A DNA stretch of 64,000 bases from Chitinophagales bacterium (GCA_023957245.1 JAMLHJ010000003.1:1-64000), one strand, 5' to 3'. Shown: positions 16,974-26,469, counted from the stretch's first letter. Numbers and translations: made by a program. The notes: generated by a model from the letters alone, not told the origin.

Positions 16974-18074
16974 ATGAAACCAATTATTCTTTTATTCTTT
17001 ACTATGTTCTTATTGAATTCATGCAATTCAAGTAGCGACAATGCTAATGATTTGAATGCTCAAAGTTCTGTCAAAAAGGATGCAAATACTAAGGCAAGTG
17101 CAGGAAATAACTATTGGCAAGAACTAGTGATGCATGATATTAAAGACAGTAAAGGAGTTGTCAATGCAAGTATTCCTTTGCCTGCATCTTGGCAACTTAA
17201 TGTCAATGGTGCATCTGTTTCTGGACCTGGAAATATCCGAGTGACTGATTTTGCACCTCAATCTTTTATGATGAATTATGATCCTAGTTTACAGTATGCT
17301 TATTCCCAAACACCGATGCGTGCCATGCCTGAAATTGCTCAGCTTATTCAGCAAGATATCGTTCCTTTTATGGCTAAAAAGGGCTACTCTTTTGTGAAAT
17401 ATGATGAACTTTCTGAAATCAGTAAGCTAGATAAATGGTATAGTGACCAACTTTTTAAAGCAATGCCTTCACAATCTTATATAAAGGCTTTTGGTATAGA
17501 TTTATTAGATAAAAACAATCATCCAGCATTCCTTATTCTGCATATTAATCAATCTGAATCACAGTTTATGCAGTCTTGGTATTATTGGAGTTCTTTGTTG
17601 GTGGCAGATGAAAATGTATTTGAAATGGCAAAAAAACAATTGATTTTTGGACTCTCTAATATGCGTTATAATCTGGAACCTATTATGGCTTACAATAGGG
17701 AAGAGGCGCAGCGTGTCGGTCAAAGTTGGGCAGTATTTAATCAACGAATGGCTAATAATCAAGCGGCATTTGAAGCACAACAAAGAAATCATATCAATAA
17801 AACCAATGCAATTAACGATGCAATAATGGGCTCATGGAATGAGAAGAATAAATCAATGGATAAGAATCAGGAGCAATTTATAGACAATATTTATGAACGT
17901 CAAAATGTTCAAAATACCGAAACTGGAGAAAATTATAAAGTTGAAAGTGGGTACAATAAATATTGGATGAATAGTGATGGAGAATATATTGCTACTCAAA
18001 AACAAGATTATAATCCCAATGCAGACGAGAATATGAATAGGCAAAATTGGCAAGAACTGAAAGTGAAGAAATAA
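16974..18074 (+). CDS. Hypothetical lipoprotein (366 aa)
   Basis: The N-terminus is a lipoprotein signal (MKPIILLFFTMFLLNSC, lipid-accepting Cys17) followed by a Ser/Asn/Asp-rich linker, so it is probably on the outer membrane. The body has no domain I can name. A central alpha/beta region contains IPLPASWQLNVNG and a Gln/Asn-rich helical stretch (QRMANNQAAFEAQQRNHINK). The C-terminal block includes YERQNVQNTETGENYKVESGY and YWMNSDGEYIATQKQDYNPN, a Tyr/Trp-rich motif seen in a widespread uncharacterised group. The gene stands alone between the restriction island and the esterase gene. Confidence 0.8.
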   Translation: MKPIILLFFTMFLLNSCNSSSDNANDLNAQSSVKKDANTKASAGNNYWQELVMHDIKDSKGVVNASIPLPASWQLNVNGASVSGPGNIRVTDFAPQSFMMNYDPSLQYAYSQTPMRAMPEIAQLIQQDIVPFMAKKGYSFVKYDELSEISKLDKWYSDQLFKAMPSQSYIKAFGIDLLDKNNHPAFLILHINQSESQFMQSWYYWSSLLVADENVFEMAKKQLIFGLSNMRYNLEPIMAYNREEAQRVGQSWAVFNQRMANNQAAFEAQQRNHINKTNAINDAIMGSWNEKNKSMDKNQEQFIDNIYERQNVQNTETGENYKVESGYNKYWMNSDGEYIATQKQDYNPNADENMNRQNWQELKVKK

Positions 18075-18113
18075 CCTTTTCTAATCAATTGTTGAATTTG
18101 TTACATTAAATAT

Positions 18114-18143
18114 TTTGATATTAAATTAAAAATTGTATTTTTG
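18114..18143 (+). promoter_or_regulatory. Predicted Bacteroidota promoter of the esterase gene
   Basis: TTTG at 18114-18117, an 18-nt spacer and TATTTTTG at 18136-18143, followed 17 nt later by the ATG at 18161. Confidence 0.6.
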
Positions 18144-18160
18144 CTTACAAGCATAAATTT

Positions 18161-20411
18161 ATGAATACTACATCTCAAAGTATTTTCAATATTTTTTTAA
18201 CTTTTTCGAGTATTTTATTATTCTCAAATCTGATTCATGCAGAAGTAGGAATAAAAGATTTTGAGAGGGAATATAAAGTAACAATAGACTCTGTGCCAAT
18301 CAAAGCAACGCCTTACAAGAAGATAGAAAGAGATGGGGTGATTTACGATAAAGAGAAAAAGATTGATTTTTATAATGACATTGTTATTTATGAGATCAAA
18401 TCCTATGAAGCAGGAAATGCTATTTCTATGAACGGCAAATCTTCCGTTGCTAATCCTGCAATTTTTATGTTGCCAGGTGGAGGTTTTTTTTGGATTAAGT
18501 GATTCAGATATCGATGGGATGGACTTACTTGGAAATCTTAGCTTGGGAAGCAAATTGGCAAATAATCTTAATGCGAATGTTTATGTCATTAAGTATTTGA
18601 CCAACAATAATACATTCATCTCCAATATGGTATTTCCGCCGCATCCATTACTTTTTAACTGTCAAACGTCAGTAGGAAATGAGGCAGGGAAAGCATTGGC
18701 TTTGGAAGCATCATATAAAGCCTTTCACGATTTGAGAAAAATATTAAAAGAAAGATATTTAGATTCTGCATCTATCAAGAACATTGATCCAAATAATTTT
18801 TTCATGATAGGCAGTAGTGCCGGAGCAGTATTGGCATTGAATACTTTATTCCTACAAAAAAATGAGATTCCATCGAGTATATCATATAAAACTAATTGTA
18901 GTAATAATGATACAAATACAATTGTAATAGATACAACCATCATCAAAAATCAATATTGGCCAATGCCAGTGATGAAAGGAATAGTATCTATGGCAGGAGC
19001 ATGGATTTATGATAACACAACTCATTTGACAGCAAATACCCCAACATCATCTCTGAATACGCCTCTATTATTAATGCATGGAATGTGTGATGAATTAATA
19101 AGCAGAAAAGAGGGACGGATTGGATTTAAAGTACCTTTCAATAGTTTTGCGCAAAACGGCTATTTGGCAAATTTATTTATCAGTGGTAAAGGATCTGAAT
19201 ATATTTTTAATGTCTTTAAAGAGACACATCGAAAAATGATTTACGGACAAGTTAAAAATGGTTCACATGGAGTTTTCTCGAATAATGCAACTATCCCCGC
19301 ATGGGATTTGATTTTAAATAGTGCCAATATTTTGGATCCGGTAACGACCGAAATTCAACCATTTATTCAAAATTTAATCAATGGAACTTCAAATATTTTG
19401 ACTTATACAAAAACACCAACAATTGTTCCCGAAAAAGCATCTAATGCATGTAAAACTTTCGATAGTCAAAATGATACTATTTGCTTTTATTATATCCCGA
19501 CCCCTACTATTGATTACAATAATAATATTTGTCACTCCACTACATATACTGCTTCAATCAACAATTTGCCACCAGCTCCATATACAATAAGTTGGACGGC
19601 GACAGGCAATATCAAAACTATTGGAACAACAACTGGTATATCTGTCCAATATAGTTCTGTCAATACTGGTTATGCATCTGGGGTATTAAAAGCTACTATT
19701 ACAAGGGGCTGCAGTAGTAAAGTTTTTGAATATACTATAGATGTGAATAAGGTTAAATTTCCTTATATCAATATGGCCTCATATTGTTATAGTGGTCACA
19801 TGGGAACAGTAGAAAGAGAATTGCCAGCAGGCTCGCAGTTAGCTATATTTAATAATCAATATACCAATGCACAGGCAGAAGGCATTACTGGATATGAGTG
19901 GGAACTTTTTTGTGGAACAAGCGTAATCACTAATTATATAACAAATAATTTTTTTACAGGATACATGATTTCAAGTTTATTGTTTGGACCGGTTCCTGCA
20001 AATTGTACGCAAGTTCGGTTTCGATACTATAATACCTGCGGGCAATTAACCCAGTGGTTTAGTGGTTATCTAAAAGGCTGCCCTGAGTGGGTGCCAGACT
20101 ATTTAATCGTATATCCAAATCCTACAAATAGTGATTTTAAAATTGCAATTGTGCAAAATAAATTATTAGAACTGGACGATGAAGCAAAAGAACTAATAAG
20201 GGATAATATAGCATTTAATGAACAGAAAATATTGGAGCCTGCGGAAGGAATCGAAGTGCTTGTTGTTGATATCACAGGAAATATTGTCCATAAAACAACT
20301 ATAAAATCTACAGATGAACAGATAAATATTTCTCATCTAAAACCAGATTTGTACAAAATAGTCGTTACCTGCTTAGGGCAAACATATTATTCAACACTCA
20401 TCAAAAACTAA
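18161..20411 (+). pseudogene. T9SS-exported alpha/beta-hydrolase (esterase-like), frameshifted
   Basis: Two overlapping reading frames form one gene. The first (18161-18502) has a signal peptide and runs to LPGGGFF, the oxyanion-hole motif. At the T8 run 18484-18491 the frame is lost; one T fewer gives GGGFFGLSDSD and joins the second frame (to 20411). That frame holds the nucleophile elbow GSSAGA, an LMHGMCDELI segment for the acid, and a histidine near KNGSHGVFS. After the hydrolase come beta-rich domains and a type A T9SS sorting tail beginning YPNPTNSDFKI. Restored length is 749 residues. It could be a recent mutation, a phase-variable homopolymer or a sequencing error. The rest of the frame is open, which argues for a recent event. 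Confidence 0.8.
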
Positions 20412-20414
20412 ACT

Positions 20415-21458
20415 ATGAGAAAGTATAAATTAGTATTTGCATTACTACTGGTGTTTACCATTGGTTGCAAAAAGGATAATCTTCAAACAATTAAAGAGGA
20501 AGAGGAAATTGTCACTCCAGAAAATTGGTTGGCTACACAAAATGTGCGAATCAATAAAGTAGAATTTGTAAGTACAGATCCTTATTACAACGATTCTTTA
20601 ATAACGATTCATTATGTGTACGGGACAAACGGAATACTAAAAAGTATCCAGTCTAATATCAATATAGAAACCAACGGTATTACTGAAACATTTAAAATTT
20701 CAGAATCTACAGAAAGTATATTTATCGAGAACTTTTCAGAATCTTGTCGTAGATATAATTTATTCGGGCTTGTCCTAGCAGAAAATAACATTAAAATATT
20801 GAATAATAAAGTTGATGAGATAAGAGGTAAAGTCAATACTTGCACATTTGGCTTCATTGGACCAACCAAAGGAGAAAGAACTTCAAAATTCTCCTATGAT
20901 AAAAATGGATTGCTGAACTCCATAAAATCTTATTTTGGCTTGGATAGTCAGGGTCCAGTGTTAATTAAAGAAACAAATTCTATCGTGTATGATTCCTCAG
21001 GCAATGTAAAATCGCTAAAAATGCTTGCTCCTTCTTTGAATGAAACTACTACTCTAGACGAGGATTACAGTATGTCCTTCGATTATTACAAAACGACAGA
21101 AGTTCCCAATGGGCTGATTAGAATTGTAAATCAGTCTATTCTGGAGATGAATTCATTGGGACACGAAGATTTAAGCTCTTTGATTTTCTATTCAATGAAA
21201 GGCGATGGTTTAGAAAGAAGATATACGGATTGGGTATGTTCTTTTGGTTTATCCAAAATACAAATGATTCCGGCTCAAAATATAGACTTGATATCATCGA
21301 AACGAATAACTGGTAGCAGATTAGTATATAATGATACTACAGAAGTTCCAATCTCAGTCAATGTGGACACCACTTACAACTTTCCATACATCCACGATTC
21401 CGCTGCCAAAACACTAGAAATAGCAGGGTTGAAAATTTGGTACGAATTGATAAAATAA
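20415..21458 (+). CDS. Hypothetical lipoprotein (347 aa)
   Basis: The signal peptide MRKYKLVFALLLVFTIGC has its lipidation Cys at residue 18, followed by KKDN and a Glu-rich linker. The body contains YD-type turns (TIHYVYGTNGILKSI, FSYDKNGLLNSIKSYFG, IVYDSSGNVKSLKM) like those of many Bacteroidota outer-surface lipoproteins. The C-terminus DWVCSFGLSKIQ...LEIAGLKIWYELIK is homologous to the truncated gene at 22266-22697, so the two were tandem paralogues. It starts 3 bp after the esterase stop, so the two are probably co-transcribed. Function unknown. Confidence 0.82.
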   Translation: MRKYKLVFALLLVFTIGCKKDNLQTIKEEEEIVTPENWLATQNVRINKVEFVSTDPYYNDSLITIHYVYGTNGILKSIQSNINIETNGITETFKISESTESIFIENFSESCRRYNLFGLVLAENNIKILNNKVDEIRGKVNTCTFGFIGPTKGERTSKFSYDKNGLLNSIKSYFGLDSQGPVLIKETNSIVYDSSGNVKSLKMLAPSLNETTTLDEDYSMSFDYYKTTEVPNGLIRIVNQSILEMNSLGHEDLSSLIFYSMKGDGLERRYTDWVCSFGLSKIQMIPAQNIDLISSKRITGSRLVYNDTTEVPISVNVDTTYNFPYIHDSAAKTLEIAGLKIWYELIK

Positions 21459-21591
21459 TATTTATTTAAATTTATAAATAAACTATATCAATATATATAT
21501 AAACGTTATGATAGTTTAAGCTAGTAGAATAGATGTAGAATTTTTTATAATACATTTTTTATACTAAATTTCTTATTTATATTTTAGCAAT

Positions 21592-22264
21592 CAATGTCAT
21601 TTAGTTAAGAGAATATATTATATTAGATTCTTTCTGAATGACACGAATCAATCTATTTTTAAAGGAGAATGTCATGCTGTTAAGCATCTATTTATAAAAC
21701 AGTCTAACCATGAGATTCTTTCAGAACAATATATTATAGTTTTGTTCGTATGTTAAGCACACAATGAGCGTCTATCGAAATGCACATCTTAATATCAAAT
21801 AATTACATCTTTAATATCGTATTGTTTATGATTGTATTTAATATATTTATATAATTGAAAGATATTTTGTGTACATAACTACTAATAAAAAATAAAACAG
21901 TGCTATATACTGGAGTAACAAACAATTTAAAAAGAAGAATGGAAGAGCATCGTAATGATTCTACTTTTAATAAATCTACATTTGCAGGAAAATATAATTG
22001 TTACCACCTAATTTATTTTGAAGAATACGCACTTGTTAATGATGCTATAAATAGAGAAAAAGAGATTAAACTTCTTAATAGGGAGAAGAAGGAAAGTTTA
22101 ATAAACATTCTAAACCCTAAATGGGAATTCTATACTTTGTAAAGTATTATGCTGAATGCATCTATAGACCCTTACAGGGTGACAACAGTGTTGTTGATGT
22201 CATTCGTACTCTGATGCTGTTAAGCATCTTGAAATTCATTAAAATTCTTAACTAAACGACATTG
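21592..22264. mobile_element. TIR-bounded element A carrying a GIY-YIG remnant
   Basis: The ends are inverted: CAATGTCATTTAGTTAAG (21592-21609) and CTTAACTAAACGACATTG (22247-22264). They are flanked by TTTTAGCAAT (21582-21591) and CTTTAGCAAT (22265-22274), a 10-bp direct repeat with one mismatch that looks like a target duplication. Inside are the hairpins ATGCTGTTAAGCAT (21674-21687 and 22214-22227) and ACAACAGTGTTGT (22182-22194), plus a decayed GIY-YIG nuclease gene. It shares its ends and several internal landmarks with the elements at 1-169 and 24299-24835. No transposase is present. Confidence 0.72.
21854..22142 (+). pseudogene. GIY-YIG endonuclease, decayed at the 5' end
   Basis: The intact part (GTG at 21900 to 22142) encodes LYTGVTNNLKRRMEEHRND, the YIG-side motif with its Arg, and the conserved REKEIKLLNREKKESLI and NILNPKWEF of the single-domain GIY-YIG family. 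The GIY-side motif lies upstream in another frame (ERYFVYITTNK, 21857-21889). One A too many in the A6 run 21887-21892 breaks the frame, and the expected start codon reads ATT at 21854. With both lesions the catalytic VYI strand is lost, so the product is probably inactive. It lies wholly within element A. Confidence 0.75.
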
Positions 22265-22265
22265 C

Positions 22266-22697
22266 TTTAGCAATGAGAAAGATACCTTATTTTATTATAA
22301 AGACATCATATATGATGATGAAAAATTAGTAGCTTATTCTAGAGTTTCAAAGCATGAGAATATCTTTCCTCAATCTTTTACAAAATATACATATACTAAG
22401 CAGCCTCTCATCCCGAAAAGCATTATCCAGCTTATCAATAATGACCTCTTAAATTTTCTACCTGTTGGAGAAAAATCTGGAATTGATTGGGTGAGTTTGG
22501 TTTATGGATTAGTGGGATATGAACTACCTCTTCAAGAAAAAGATGAACTGATATCGCAAATTCAATACAAAACATATTCCAAAGAGGAGGGAAGCGAGCC
22601 TCAAGACAGTATTGTTACATTCAATTATCAGGTAGATACGCTCAATAGAAAGATTATTTTTGGCAATCAGAGGATTACTTATGAGTTTGTAAAATAG
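22266..22697 (+). pseudogene. 3' remnant of a lipoprotein paralogue cut off by element A
   Basis: An open frame runs out of the right end of element A: FSNEKDTLFYYKDIIYDDEK, later IPKSIIQLINNDLLNF, DWVSLVYGLVGYELP and the final NRKIIFGNQRITYEFVK. It aligns with the C-terminal half of the lipoprotein at 20415-21458 (shared DWV..GL, EL/DLIS and a similar end). There is no 5' half, signal peptide or start on the other side of the element, so the gene is a fragment. An internal GTG at 22491 could start a 68-residue product, but nothing supports its expression. Confidence 0.7.
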
Positions 22698-22706
22698 CTT
22701 TTAGTA

Positions 22707-24191
22707 TTACTGCACAATAAGTTTTTGAATAGTTGATTTCTTGCCATTATTAATATGAATAAGATATAATCCTTTTGCCCATTGGTCAGTATTAAGTTGT
22801 GTTTGGCTTTGAAAATAACTTGTCAAAACATGTTGTCCATTGATTGAAAATACTTCCATTTTTGAATCTGGGATGGCATAATCTGTACGAATAGAAATAT
22901 TGACTATGTTTTTAGTAGGATTGGGATAGATGCTGACTTCTAGTTCAAAAATATTTTGAGTCACAGAAGTGCTGATGCATGGTTGAGCGAAATGAGTATC
23001 TAAATAATCTATTCTCAAGTCTATCCAATCTTTCATCAATTGCAAATATTCTGGTTTGAAGATATATTTTTCCCATTTTCCTACTTCTAAGGAATAGATA
23101 TTATTCTGATAAAGGAGCTGATAGTTTTGTTCCAAAATAGAATGGATATTATTGGAAGTGATAATTCGCTCTCTCAGTTCAAAATATCTTTTTTTCACTA
23201 ATGTGCCAAATTTGTTATTTCCGCAATCGTGAATCAATCTATCAAATAAACCATTGCTCAATATACCTTCATATCCTGTAATGAATGCTCCCGACCAATC
23301 AAAGCCAAAACTACCATCCAAGTCCCAAGGAGTATAAGTAAAAGGTGACGCTCCATCTTGCTTGGCGATATAAATATTTTTGCCAGTGTTGTCCCACAAT
23401 GCAAGTAAGTTGATGAAAATGTAATAGTCAACAAAGTTGTCTATATCTATATAGTCAGATATGTACGTATAAAACTGTTTGTCTTTACTTGTTGTGACAA
23501 AATACACTAAGTCATACAAATCTTCCCAGTTAATCTTGTTTTCAGGATGTTTCCATTCTATGCCATCCCAAATGTTAGATTGGTTGTTGTAAGCTTTTGC
23601 TTTTGCAAATTTTGCAGCTTCTGAATGGTCTAAAGTTTTTACAAGCTGACCAAATTCTTCATTGAGATTTAGTTGCTTTTTATCTATTCTTTCTGTCAAA
23701 ATGTATATTCCGATATATTCATTGTCAATATATAGTTGTACATATTCAATAGCTATACTTTGGTTGCCATACGATAGCGGTAGGTTTCTAGTATTGAATA
23801 TCTGACTCCAAATTGAAAACGCAGATTTGGAATTGATTCTCATAGGCTCATTATACATGGCATTGAGATTCCAATCGTCATCTGAGCGCATATTAAGTAG
23901 CGAAATATTTTGTGTGACTAGACTGACAGTATCTTTAATAAATTCAATACGATAAGATTTTTTGGGCTGCATTCTTGAGCTAGCACCACGCAATCTGATT
24001 TGGATGGGAAGCGAGTCGATATTTTGATGTGTGGATACTAAATTTAATTTTCCAAAGATGTATTCATCATTAATGACTTGATTATTGGTAAAAATTTCAA
24101 TTTTAGGAATATCTAAAGTATCGGCAATAATATTTTTGGTTGTGACAGTGACTAAAATAAATAGAATTAAAAATATTTTATTAGGTTTCAT
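22707..24191 (-). CDS. CotH kinase family protein, T9SS-exported
   Basis: The start at 24191 (MKPNKIFLILFILV) gives a standard signal peptide; an in-frame codon at 24218 would add nine residues and spoil it. The mature protein is a CotH-type atypical kinase-fold domain: IQIRLRGASSRMQPKKSYRIEF, then DDDWNLNAMYNEPMRINSKSAF, YIGIYILTERID, DNFVDYYIFINLLALWDNTGKNIY, and YTPWDLDGSFGFDW, whose Asp residues correspond to the metal-binding DxD of the family. The C-terminal 80 residues are a T9SS type A sorting domain (YPNPTKNIVNISI to the end). It is convergent with the lipoprotein remnant and probably cell-surface exposed. Substrate unknown. Confidence 0.88.
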   Translation of the reverse strand: MKPNKIFLILFILVTVTTKNIIADTLDIPKIEIFTNNQVINDEYIFGKLNLVSTHQNIDSLPIQIRLRGASSRMQPKKSYRIEFIKDTVSLVTQNISLLNMRSDDDWNLNAMYNEPMRINSKSAFSIWSQIFNTRNLPLSYGNQSIAIEYVQLYIDNEYIGIYILTERIDKKQLNLNEEFGQLVKTLDHSEAAKFAKAKAYNNQSNIWDGIEWKHPENKINWEDLYDLVYFVTTSKDKQFYTYISDYIDIDNFVDYYIFINLLALWDNTGKNIYIAKQDGASPFTYTPWDLDGSFGFDWSGAFITGYEGILSNGLFDRLIHDCGNNKFGTLVKKRYFELRERIITSNNIHSILEQNYQLLYQNNIYSLEVGKWEKYIFKPEYLQLMKDWIDLRIDYLDTHFAQPCISTSVTQNIFELEVSIYPNPTKNIVNISIRTDYAIPDSKMEVFSINGQHVLTSYFQSQTQLNTDQWAKGLYLIHINNGKKSTIQKLIVQ

Positions 24192-24298
24192 TTTGAAAAA
24201 GATAGAGATTTTCGTCACGAAACGAATATATGAAATTCCTTAATAATAGAAAATAAAATAGTTATTCAGCCAATAAGCGAATAGAAGAAATCTCTTTT

Positions 24299-24835
24299 CA
24301 ATGTCGTTTGGTTAAGTAATTACTTGACTTAGATTCTTACAAAAATCGGAGATTCGGCGGAGTTAATGACGCGAAATAAATCATGCTGTAAGCATCTATA
24401 GTTAATGCTGTATAGTAATGAACCCTTTACAAGGTGACGAAGTTATATAGATAGAATTACACATTGCGAATGTGTCCTGCACCATAGATTTTGATGCTGG
24501 GCGCCCACTATACGAAGAAAGCGTAATTTCTTCAACTGTTTGAGACGAAGTCGAGTTTTGAAGAAATAGCTTTCAAGTATTAAGTGGGTCAGCGAAAAAT
24601 CCGGTGCTGGTCACTGAGCTTGTCGAAGTGCTTTTGCATACTTTTTCTTCTAAAGAAAAGTATGAAGAGGAAACTTAATAACCACTAGCGGTTGAGGTTC
24701 TTGAAACTAACCGCATAATAAGTAAGGGTTTACGCAAAGGACACGAAGTTGAATGAAGTAATGAAATAATGTGCCAGAAGTACTATGCTGTTAAGCATCT
24801 CTAAATTCATTAAAATACATAACTAAACGATATTA
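24299..24835. mobile_element. TIR-bounded, hairpin-rich element B
   Basis: The left end is CAATGTCGTTTGGTTAAG (24299-24316); the right end is AACTAAACGATATTA (24821-24835), a mutated inverted copy. A perfect 10-bp direct repeat AATCTCTTTT flanks it (24289-24298, 24836-24845). It has no gene. Internal hairpins include ATGCTGTAAGCAT (24383-24395), CACTGAGCTTGTCGAAGTG (24612-24630), CATACTTTT...AAAAGTATG (about 24638-24666), GCGGTT/AACCGC (24688-24714) and ATGCTGTTAAGCAT (24785-24798). A long nested stem at about 24504-24596 contains the GTTTGAGACGAAGTCGAG palindrome. Confidence 0.72.
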
Positions 24836-24901
24836 AATCTCTTTTTGTAAATTAAAGTTGAATTAATCAAATGAGGTATTCTAAAATTAGGTTTTAATCC
24901 G

Positions 24902-24909
24902 TATCTTTG
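24902..24909 (+). promoter_or_regulatory. -7 box (TATCTTTG) of prs-rplY
   Basis: TATCTTTG matches TAnnTTTG and lies 25 nt upstream of the prs ATG. No clear TTTG -33 element is seen at the expected distance. Confidence 0.5.
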
Positions 24910-24934
24910 CACCACTAAAAATTAAGTTGCTTCT

Positions 24935-25882
24935 ATGGTACTGCCTGATGTGAAAATAATTTCTGGTCGCTCTACGCATTTTCTTGCTGAGAAAATACTA
25001 GATAGTTATGGAGATGTATTGACTGATGTTGAAGTATTGCAATTTAGCGATGGTGAGTTTGAGCCTATCATTCAAGAGTCTGTGAGAGGTTCATTTGTAT
25101 TTATTATCCAATCTACATTTGCTCCTTCAGATAACTTGATGGAACTTTTGATGTTGATAGATGCAGCAAAAAGAGCTTCTGCTGGTTATATTATTGCGGT
25201 GATGCCTTATTTTGGATTGGCACGTCAAGACAGAAAGGACAAGCCGAGAGTAGCAATAGGAGCCAAATTGGTAGCAGATTTATTAACTGCAGCTGGTGCT
25301 AATAGAGTAATGACTATGGATCTTCATGCGCCTCAAATACAAGGATTTTTCAATATCCCAGTTGACCATTTAGATGCTTCTGCCATTTTTGTACCTTATA
25401 TAGAAAGCTTGAATATTCAAGATTTGTGTTTTGCTTCTCCAGATGTAGGAAGTACTAAACGTGCAAGAGCTTATGCCAATGCGTTGGGAGGAGATTTAGT
25501 GATTTGTGATAAACATAGAACTAAAGCCAATGAAGTAGAATCTATGAGATTGATAGGTGATGTTACGGGCAAGAATGTTGTGCTTGTAGATGACTTGATT
25601 GATACAGGAGGAACTTTAGTAACTGCAGCAAATCTTATCATGGAAAAAGGAGCTAAAAGTGTAAGAGCTCTAATTACCCATCCTGTCTTGTCAGGGAAAG
25701 CGTATGAAAGAATAGAATCTTCTCAACTATTAGAATTGGTCGTTTGCGATACTATTCCATTGAGACAAACATCTTCTAAAATAAAAGTTATTTCTGCGGC
25801 ATCTCTTTTTGCGAAAGCAATCAGAAATGCTCATGAATATAAATCCATTAATTCATTATTTATTCAAAAAAACAAAAGCTAA
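24935..25882 (+). CDS. prs: Ribose-phosphate pyrophosphokinase (PRPP synthetase)
   Basis: Makes 5-phosphoribosyl-1-pyrophosphate from ribose-5-phosphate and ATP, feeding purine, pyrimidine, His, Trp and NAD synthesis. The 315-residue protein has the class I pattern: FSDGEFEPIIQESVRG near residue 38, PYFGLARQDRKDKPR near 89 (ATP binding, flexible loop), DLHAPQIQGFFNIPVDHL near 130 (metal site), SPDVGSTKRARAYA near 169, and the PRPP loop VVLVDDLIDTGGTL near 214. It lies directly after element B and is followed after 5 bp by rplY, the common pairing that couples nucleotide supply to ribosome synthesis. Confidence 0.97.
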   Translation: MVLPDVKIISGRSTHFLAEKILDSYGDVLTDVEVLQFSDGEFEPIIQESVRGSFVFIIQSTFAPSDNLMELLMLIDAAKRASAGYIIAVMPYFGLARQDRKDKPRVAIGAKLVADLLTAAGANRVMTMDLHAPQIQGFFNIPVDHLDASAIFVPYIESLNIQDLCFASPDVGSTKRARAYANALGGDLVICDKHRTKANEVESMRLIGDVTGKNVVLVDDLIDTGGTLVTAANLIMEKGAKSVRALITHPVLSGKAYERIESSQLLELVVCDTIPLRQTSSKIKVISAASLFAKAIRNAHEYKSINSLFIQKNKS

Positions 25883-25887
25883 AAGCC

Positions 25888-26469
25888 ATGAAAACGTTTG
25901 CCATTGACGGAAAACTAAGAACGGAGGTTGGTAAAAAGGCCAGTAAAGCTGACAGAGTAGAAGGACGCATTCCATGTGTACTATACGGAGGAGGCAAAGA
26001 AACGGTTCATTTTACAACGACTATTTCTGACATCAGAAATCTTGTTTACTCTCCAAATTTCTACAAAGTAATTATCAATATTGACGGTAAATCTACTGAA
26101 TCGTTGATGAAAGATATTACTTTCCATCCAACTACTGAAGAAATCTTACACATTGATTTTCACCAGTTAATCCCTGGACAAATTGTTAATGCTGAAATTC
26201 CTATCAATATTGTTGGACAATCTGAAGGTGTGAAAATAGGGGGTAAACTACTTGTTAAAGTACGTAAGTTGAAAGTAAAATCTACTCCTGAAGCATTGAA
26301 AGATGTGATTGATGTAGATATCTCTCCTTTGAAATTAGGTCAATCTATTAAAATTAAAGATTTACCAGAACAAGGATTCCAAATCGTTAATTCAAAGAGT
26401 ATTCCAATTGCTTCTATTGAAATTCCTAGAGCGCTTAAAAGTGCTGGAGCGAAAGCAGAGAAAAAATAA
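25888..26469 (+). CDS. rplY: 50S ribosomal protein L25 (CTC form)
   Basis: Binds 5S rRNA in the large subunit. The 193-residue length is the long Ctc-type: an N-terminal L25 domain (about 1-90, with GRIPCVLYGGGKETVHF and HIDFHQL) and a C-terminal beta domain from about 95, ending in an Ala/Lys tail. It follows prs by 5 bp and is closed by a hairpin terminator at 26493. Confidence 0.95.
   Translation: MKTFAIDGKLRTEVGKKASKADRVEGRIPCVLYGGGKETVHFTTTISDIRNLVYSPNFYKVIINIDGKSTESLMKDITFHPTTEEILHIDFHQLIPGQIVNAEIPINIVGQSEGVKIGGKLLVKVRKLKVKSTPEALKDVIDVDISPLKLGQSIKIKDLPEQGFQIVNSKSIPIASIEIPRALKSAGAKAEKK

Noticed and set aside
18447-18502. Two separate overlapping genes in the esterase region
   Set aside because: The first ends in the oxyanion-hole motif and the second starts with the rest of the hydrolase; a one-base frameshift explains both.
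21459-24934. CRISPR array or integrase-type attachment sites
   Set aside because: The repeats are few, unevenly spaced and palindromic, and no Cas or recombinase gene is present.
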